A stretch of DNA of 11,566 bases from UBA8687 sp964564655. GTDB lineage: Bacteria; Nitrospinota; Nitrospinia; Nitrospinales; VA-1. The stretch covers positions 1-11,566 of the forward strand of contig CAZMBO010000053.1 in NCBI GenBank assembly GCA_964564655.1, read 5' to 3'. This document shows, piece by piece, positions 7,367 through 11,566 of this stretch. Below the pieces are notes generated by a model that saw only the letters and a list, made by a program, of their open reading frames with translations, was not told where the DNA came from and ran no database searches. Position 1 is the first letter of the stretch. Each line of letters begins with the position of its first letter. The position numbers and the translations under genes are program-made.

Positions 7367-8092
7367 ATGAAATGTTTAATCATTGCAGCCGGGCAAGGCA
7401 GTCGATTGCGATCCATTGCCGAAGTAAAACCATTGATTCCTCTTAGAAACACCCCTCTTATTGAAAGAGTGATTGATTCAGCCATGGAAGCTGGAGTGGA
7501 TGATTTTTATGTTGTCGTTGGCTACAAGAGTGCTAGTACCCGCACTCATTTAGAGAAAGTTAGTCGATCTAAAGGGACACCCATAACGATCATCGAAAAC
7601 AAGGAATGGGAACGCGCAAATGGCATTTCAGTTTTAAAAGCCCAGCCTTATTTGAAAGAACCCTTTCTGCTGATGATGGCTGATCACATTTTTGATCCTG
7701 AGATAGCCCGCCTGTTGATCCGCCAGTCTTCTAATAATAAAGGCCTCCTGTTAGCGGTAGACGAAGATTTAGAGAATCATTTTGTAGATCTGGATGATGT
7801 GACCCGAGTTTTAGTTGAAGAAAAAAGGATACAAAAAATTGGCAAAGGGATGGAGACTTACAATTGCTTTGATACCGGAATTTTTCTTTGTGACCCGGTG
7901 TTGTTTTCAGCAATCGAAGATTCTTCAAAAGAAGGAGACGACTCACTTTCAGGTGGGGTGCGTTATTTAGCCAAGCAGGGTAAGGCCAATGCCATTTCTA
8001 TAAATGGACTTTTCTGGTGCGACATTGATGATCCGAAAAACTTTAAACAAGCCGAAGAATATTTGTCAAACCTTGCAGAGAACTGCGCTTGA
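7367..8092 (+). CDS. CTP:inositol-1-phosphate cytidylyltransferase-like enzyme
   Basis: A 241-residue single-domain sugar-phosphate nucleotidyltransferase that probably makes CDP-inositol from CTP and inositol-1-phosphate. The nucleotide-binding start IAAGQGSRL (6-14) with K21 is intact. WERANGISVLKA (81-92) and MMADHIFDPEI (103-113) closely resemble the inositol-1-phosphate cytidylyltransferase domain of bifunctional IPCT/DIPPS proteins. The Asp of MADH (D106) and the late FWCDIDDP segment (216-223) are likely metal and product ligands. The assignment rests on motifs and context (adjacent phosphotransferases and inositol-phosphate synthase); other CDP- or UDP-alcohol forming activities are not excluded. 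No strong ribosome binding site precedes the ATG. It converges with the second transferase gene, with 19 bases between stops. Confidence 0.8.
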   Translation: MKCLIIAAGQGSRLRSIAEVKPLIPLRNTPLIERVIDSAMEAGVDDFYVVVGYKSASTRTHLEKVSRSKGTPITIIENKEWERANGISVLKAQPYLKEPFLLMMADHIFDPEIARLLIRQSSNNKGLLLAVDEDLENHFVDLDDVTRVLVEEKRIQKIGKGMETYNCFDTGIFLCDPVLFSAIEDSSKEGDDSLSGGVRYLAKQGKANAISINGLFWCDIDDPKNFKQAEEYLSNLAENCA

Positions 8093-8111
8093 AAAAAATA
8101 GGTTTAGCATT

Positions 8112-9344
8112 TCAGACTGTTTTTAATTTGCAAAACCTGGAATATACCAAATACCCTGCGAATATATTTGCTCCTATCGCTGCCACTGTAATAAAAATTT
8201 CCAACTGGTCGATTAAAGAAACCAATAAAAGGAAATGAATAAAATCTCTGTTTGCGAATTTTTCTGCCAGTCCCGGTTCGCTGACATGGAACAATTGTTT
8301 CTCTGGAGATCTTTTCTCAAGAAGTATTGGGCTGAGCAGCAAAAATGCAATTAACCCACCTAGCCCAGCTAGGCTTCCAAGGTATAAAAATAGGGTTTCA
8401 CCTGTTTTGAGGAAGGCCCCATACCCGATTGCGGTGAAAACCAAAAAATGGATGATGTTGTCGCAGTAGAGGTCCAGTTTTTTCCCAATATCTGATTCCA
8501 TAAACTTTAAACGTGCTATTTCACCATCGGCTCCATCTATCCAAGTTGAAAAAACCAATAGTACAGAAGCGATCACGGAGGATTCGTAATAACCCCGAGA
8601 GAAAAGGAAGGCAGATGTCAGGCCCAAAAAGAAACTGATAAGAGTAATCTGGTTAGGGCTAATGGGAGTATTCAAAAACATACGAGTCAAGACACGCGAT
8701 GCTGGCCTGGAGAGAATTCGAGTGATGGCACTGTCATGATGGAGGCCTGAATTTCCCACCTGCGCTTCGTGGAGAATTTTGAAATCCTCGGGTTTTTGTA
8801 TTTCCACATCTTTTGAGCCAGGTACGTAAACAGGGAAACCTATATGCCTTGATTCACTTGAACGGAAAATAATGGAGTCTACGGTATTATTTGATAATAG
8901 ATCCTGTAGGTTCTCAGGGTTTATAGGAAAAAAAGATTCTCCCTCATTTTGTGTTCCTGAACGGATAAGTTGGTATAATTTTTTATTGTCATGAAGGGCG
9001 GAGCCATTAAATATATATACGGGGTTAGGGTTGTTTTGAATCCATTCTTTTAATTGAGTAATATTCCCTATCCAAATAATATCTTGGGATAGTCGCGGAT
9101 CTTGTAAGATTTTTTCGAATGATTTTTGAAAGTCTCCATGTGGATCTTCCATAAAGACAACAAGAGTTTTTATGTCAGCCTTTTGCAACGTTAAGAGATT
9201 TCTAAGGATAAAGGGAACCCCAGCGATTTTGGAAGAATACCATTTGATAGGGTTTTCAGATTTTTCCGGATTTCTAAGTAGAAGGACTCCGTTCAAGTTG
9301 CTGTCTGCCGTCGAAGAATTGGACTGTTTGTAGCTTTGTGTCAT
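8112..9344 (-). CDS. CDP-alcohol phosphotransferase (DIPPS-like) with degenerate nucleotidyltransferase domain
   Basis: This 410-residue protein has two parts. The C-terminal membrane domain (about 205-410) is a CDP-alcohol phosphotransferase with TPISPNQIT (226-234) and an intact D-x2-DG-x2-AR-x8-G-x3-D-x3-D signature (D270, D273, G274, A277, R278, G287, D291, D295). It resembles di-myo-inositol-phosphate phosphate synthase, which joins CDP-inositol to inositol-1-phosphate. The N-terminal part (about 17-195) looks like a decayed nucleotidyltransferase fold: KIAGVPFILRNLLTLQKADI (39-58) matches the usual second helix region, and PVYIFNGSALHDNKKLYQLI (108-127) lines up with the MADH segment of the neighbouring enzyme. 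The Gly-rich loop and the catalytic Asp are absent, so it is probably inactive. This recalls bifunctional IPCT/DIPPS proteins. No strong ribosome binding site is seen at its ATG. Confidence 0.82.
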   Translation of the reverse strand: MTQSYKQSNSSTADSNLNGVLLLRNPEKSENPIKWYSSKIAGVPFILRNLLTLQKADIKTLVVFMEDPHGDFQKSFEKILQDPRLSQDIIWIGNITQLKEWIQNNPNPVYIFNGSALHDNKKLYQLIRSGTQNEGESFFPINPENLQDLLSNNTVDSIIFRSSESRHIGFPVYVPGSKDVEIQKPEDFKILHEAQVGNSGLHHDSAITRILSRPASRVLTRMFLNTPISPNQITLISFFLGLTSAFLFSRGYYESSVIASVLLVFSTWIDGADGEIARLKFMESDIGKKLDLYCDNIIHFLVFTAIGYGAFLKTGETLFLYLGSLAGLGGLIAFLLLSPILLEKRSPEKQLFHVSEPGLAEKFANRDFIHFLLLVSLIDQLEIFITVAAIGANIFAGYLVYSRFCKLKTV

Positions 9345-9448
9345 ATAAGCTTGAAAGTATTGGTTTTTCTTGATGGGATACTATTGGACTATTGAACAGG
9401 ATGTTGAGCTTCAGCAAAATTTGTTACAAAATCCTTCTTCTAAATATT

Positions 9449-9475
9449 AATATACTGTGTGTTGTAATGTATATT
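9449..9475. repeat. Inverted repeat in the intergenic region upstream of the inositol-phosphate synthase gene
   Basis: AATATAC (9449-9455) and GTATATT (9469-9475) are perfect 7-base inverted arms separated by 13 bases, so arm centres are 20 bases apart, about two helical turns. The site lies in the 228-base divergent region, about 100 bases before the plus-strand start. It could be an operator, but AT-rich DNA forms such repeats often, so the call is weak. No good -35/-10 pair was found nearby. Confidence 0.25.
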
Positions 9476-9572
9476 GTTGTAGCTCGACTTATTTTTAGCT
9501 AGAAATCTCTGCGGTCATTTTAGCAAATATTTTTTTTAATAAAAACATCTCTAAGGTTAAGGCAGTTAAATT

Positions 9573-10925
9573 ATGAATGAAAGTACAGATGCATATGATG
9601 GTTTGGCTCGAAAAATTGAACCCCCAAAAGGAAAATTAGGAGTTTTGCTTCCAGGTATGGGGGCAGTAAGTTCCACTCTCATTGCCGGAGTGCAATTGGT
9701 CAATGCCGGCTACAGCCAACCGATCGGCTCAGTCACTCAAATGTCCCGAATTCGTCTGGGGAAAAGGGATAATCCTCAATATCCATTTATAAAGGATTTT
9801 GTTCCGCTTTCACCTCTCAAAGATCTTGTTTTTGGTGGTTGGGATATTTATGACGACAATTGTTACCAGGCGGCTTTGGCCTGTGGGGTGATAGATAAAC
9901 AAGAATTGGAGCCCATTCGCAAACAACTTGAAGAAATCAAACCGTGGTCAGCAGTGTTTGACCCCGCTTTTGTAAAAAACCTTTCAGGACCAAATGTGAA
10001 AAAAGCCGCCAATAAAATGGAATTGGCGGAGATGTTAATGCAGGATATGGAAAATTTTAAAAGACAGCATGATTTAGAACGATTAGTTATGTGTTGGTGC
10101 GGTTCTACGGAAGTTTATCAGGAGGATATGGACCACGAAGCTTTTAAAACAATAGACGGCTTTGAGAAAGCACTAAAAAATAATCTATCCATAATTCCAC
10201 CCTCTATGATTTATGCTTATGCGGGAATCAGAATGGGTGTTCCTTTTGCAAATGGCTCCCCCAGTCTCACTGTCGATACCCCGGCGATGGTAGAGTTAGC
10301 CTTAAAACATAATGTGGCAATAGCCGGTAAAGATTTTAAAACCGGTCAAACTTTGATGAAAACCATTATTGCACCGGGGCTAAAAGCGAGAATGTTGGGC
10401 TTGGAGGGGTGGTTTTCCAGCAATATTCTTGGTAATCGGGACGGTGAAGTTCTGGATGACCCTGATTCTTTTCGCTCCAAGGAAGTGAGTAAGGGTTCCG
10501 TTCTTGATAGTATTTTTCAAGATGATCTTTATCCGGAGCTTTATGGAGATTATTATCATAAAATCCGCATCGAATATTATCCTCCCAGAGGAGATGCCAA
10601 AGAAGGCTGGGATAATATCGATATTCAGGGTTGGCTGGGACAAAAAATGCAATTGAAGGTCAATTTTCTTTGCCGTGATTCCATTCTTGCAGCACCTGTG
10701 GTATTAGATCTGGTTTTATTCCTCGATATGGCTAGTCGAGCGGGTATGCGTGGAATTCAAGAGTGGCTTTCCTTTTACTTTAAGTCTCCACAATGCAGAC
10801 CAGATTTGAAACCTGTTAATTCGTTATTTGATCAAGATGAGAAACTGAGAAATACTCTGAGAATTTTGATGGGTGAGAAGGTGATTGACCATTCTGGTCT
10901 GGATTACTACGAGCCAAAGGGTTAA
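9573..10925 (+). CDS. Inositol-3-phosphate synthase (bacterial long type)
   Basis: This 450-residue NAD-dependent enzyme converts glucose-6-phosphate to inositol-3-phosphate (equal to L-myo-inositol-1-phosphate), the first committed step of inositol synthesis. The Rossmann NAD loop GKLGVLLPGMGAVSST covers 20-35. The synthase signatures are present: PSLTVDTPA (230-238), AGKDFKTGQT (251-260), NILGNRDGE (284-292) and DSILAAPVVLDL (369-380), including K253, K256 and K263, which are in the region of the catalytic lysines. Length and motif spacing fit the bacterial long form, the type also known in Bacteroidetes, rather than the shorter actinobacterial form. It starts at ATG 9573 after AAGGC about 10 bases upstream. 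It is on the opposite strand from the DIPPS-like gene, with a 228-base divergent spacer. It supplies the substrate for the cytidylyltransferase. Confidence 0.95.
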   Translation: MNESTDAYDGLARKIEPPKGKLGVLLPGMGAVSSTLIAGVQLVNAGYSQPIGSVTQMSRIRLGKRDNPQYPFIKDFVPLSPLKDLVFGGWDIYDDNCYQAALACGVIDKQELEPIRKQLEEIKPWSAVFDPAFVKNLSGPNVKKAANKMELAEMLMQDMENFKRQHDLERLVMCWCGSTEVYQEDMDHEAFKTIDGFEKALKNNLSIIPPSMIYAYAGIRMGVPFANGSPSLTVDTPAMVELALKHNVAIAGKDFKTGQTLMKTIIAPGLKARMLGLEGWFSSNILGNRDGEVLDDPDSFRSKEVSKGSVLDSIFQDDLYPELYGDYYHKIRIEYYPPRGDAKEGWDNIDIQGWLGQKMQLKVNFLCRDSILAAPVVLDLVLFLDMASRAGMRGIQEWLSFYFKSPQCRPDLKPVNSLFDQDEKLRNTLRILMGEKVIDHSGLDYYEPKG

Positions 10926-10985
10926 ATCAAAATTTGAATTGCTAAAGGTGGTTTAGACTAAGGGGTTTAAAAGATCCTAAAAAAC

Positions 10986-11013
10986 AAAGCCAGTACTTTT
11001 CAGTACTGGCTTT
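10986..11013. terminator. Bidirectional rho-independent terminator
   Basis: A perfect 9-base stem GCCAGTACT / AGTACTGGC (10989-10997 and 11002-11010) with the 4-base loop TTTC is extended to 12 pairs by flanking A/T. A T-rich run follows on the plus strand (TTTTCTTTATTTTAT) and an A-rich run precedes it (T-rich on the minus strand). It would end the inositol-phosphate synthase transcript and also the minus-strand small ORF, whose stop is only three bases from the stem. Confidence 0.85.
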
Positions 11014-11016
11014 TCT

Positions 11017-11175
11017 TTATTTTATGCCTTCTTGAACTAGTGGTTTCACCTTTCTTCCCTTTTTATTATAAAAAGAAGGTGAATTTATTTGTTTATCTGT
11101 TCTTTTATTCAAAGTTTTTACGGAAATCACTTTTTTGAGATTTCCAGAAGAATCAAAAACTTTTACCTCATGCAT
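11017..11175 (-). CDS. Small basic protein of unknown function (52 aa)
   Basis: This 52-residue ORF begins MHEVKVFDSSGNLKKV and ends in a Lys/Arg-rich stretch containing FYNKKGRKVKP. Its ATG is preceded by GAAAGGAAAGACA, a good ribosome binding site, and its stop is immediately followed by the terminator hairpin, so it has all the parts of a real gene. I do not recognise the family; the Lys-rich tail suggests nucleic acid or ribosome binding, but this is only inference. It lies 104 bases downstream of the cold-shock gene in the same direction and may be co-transcribed with it. Confidence 0.6.
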   Translation of the reverse strand: MHEVKVFDSSGNLKKVISVKTLNKRTDKQINSPSFYNKKGRKVKPLVQEGIK

Positions 11176-11216
11176 TGTCTTTCCTTTCTACAAGTCGTTT
11201 TCACAATTTAATATGT

Positions 11217-11235
11217 CTATTTTCCAATAAAATAG
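11217..11235. repeat. AT-rich stem-loop between the cold-shock gene and the small ORF
   Basis: CTATTTT (11217-11223) and AAAATAG (11229-11235) form a perfect 7-base stem with the 5-base loop CCAAT. On the minus strand it lies about 45 bases after the cold-shock stop. No T tract follows in that direction, so it is not a convincing terminator; it may affect mRNA stability or be chance. Confidence 0.25.
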
Positions 11236-11279
11236 CCGATACAATGCAAGCTATCTGGGGAAAGACCTCTAAATTTTAT

Positions 11280-11480
11280 TTACTTGGGGACTACTTTTGA
11301 AGCCTGTGGTCCTTTTTGGCCCATAGTTTTTTCAAACTCAACTGCTTGACCTTCATGAAGAGTTTTGAAGCCTTCCGATTGAATTTCTGAAAAATGCACG
11401 AAACAGTCTTCTCCATCATCCGATTCAATAAAACCATAGCCTTTACTCTCATTGAACCACTTTACTTTACCTTGCGCCAT
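11280..11480 (-). CDS. Cold-shock protein (CspA family)
   Basis: A 66-residue single cold-shock domain, an OB-fold that binds single-stranded RNA and DNA and melts mRNA structure. The family start MAQGKVKWFNESKGYGFI contains the RNP1-type motif KGYGFIES (13-20), and RNP2 is seen as CFVHF (26-30). The aromatic nucleic-acid-contacting residues W8, F9, Y15, F17, F27, H29 and F30 are present. TAGGAG 10 bases before the ATG is a good ribosome binding site. The 85 bases upstream of the start within the window show no clear promoter. CspA paralogues are not all cold-induced, so no specific name is assigned. Confidence 0.96.
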   Translation of the reverse strand: MAQGKVKWFNESKGYGFIESDDGEDCFVHFSEIQSEGFKTLHEGQAVEFEKTMGQKGPQASKVVPK

Positions 11481-11566
11481 TTTAAATGTACTCCTAAAAA
11501 TTTGTGTGGCGACCTTCCATTCAGATATTTAAACAGAGCCTCCAACTAAAATAATTAAGACCTATT

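Noticed and set aside
10380..10652. Minus-strand 90-aa open frame inside the inositol-phosphate synthase gene
   Set aside because: It overlaps a strongly supported gene, has no recognisable motifs and reads as an antisense shadow.

Overview
The window looks like chromosome of an AT-rich Gram-negative bacterium. Composition, the bacterial long-type inositol-phosphate synthase and the B12-type radical SAM enzyme would suit a marine Nitrospinota- or deltaproteobacteria-like lineage, but this is a low-confidence guess because no rRNA or strong marker is present. There are no rRNA or tRNA genes, CRISPR arrays or transposases. No gene-free stretch exceeds 300 bases.

Layout. The left edge carries the last 60 codons of an unknown gene, which converges with hflX (minus, ribosome-associated GTPase). 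Diverging from hflX is a tightly coupled pair: a STAS-like DUF4325-type protein and a small TPR protein. Next comes a three-gene minus-strand unit with small gaps: a B12-binding radical SAM protein of the RiPP-maturation type (first gene), a flavin-binding split-barrel (PPOX-type) protein, and trmL (tRNA Nm34 methyltransferase). No RiPP precursor was found beside the radical SAM gene.

From about 5.5 to 10.9 kb lies the most interesting part, an inositol-phosphate island of five genes: a CDP-alcohol phosphotransferase, a multi-pass flippase-like membrane protein (LPG synthase TM/HpnL type) and a CTP:inositol-1-phosphate cytidylyltransferase-like enzyme on the plus strand; a second CDP-alcohol phosphotransferase on the minus strand, with a degenerate nucleotidyltransferase-like domain at its N-terminus; and a long-type inositol-3-phosphate synthase on the plus strand. 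Together they could run glucose-6-phosphate -> inositol-phosphate -> CDP-inositol -> an inositol phosphodiester. The product may be di-myo-inositol phosphate (a solute best known from hyperthermophiles) or an inositol lipid; the flippase-like gene and the two transferases leave both open. No phosphatase gene is visible.

The right edge holds a bidirectional terminator, an unrecognised 52-codon basic ORF with a good ribosome binding site, and a cold-shock protein gene, the last two on the minus strand.

Several start codons needed judgement. hflX starts at TTG. The STAS-like, TPR and trmL genes are shorter than their longest open frames. The first CDP-alcohol phosphotransferase has no convincing start: its coding frame continues 99 bases upstream of the first usable codon until an in-frame stop.
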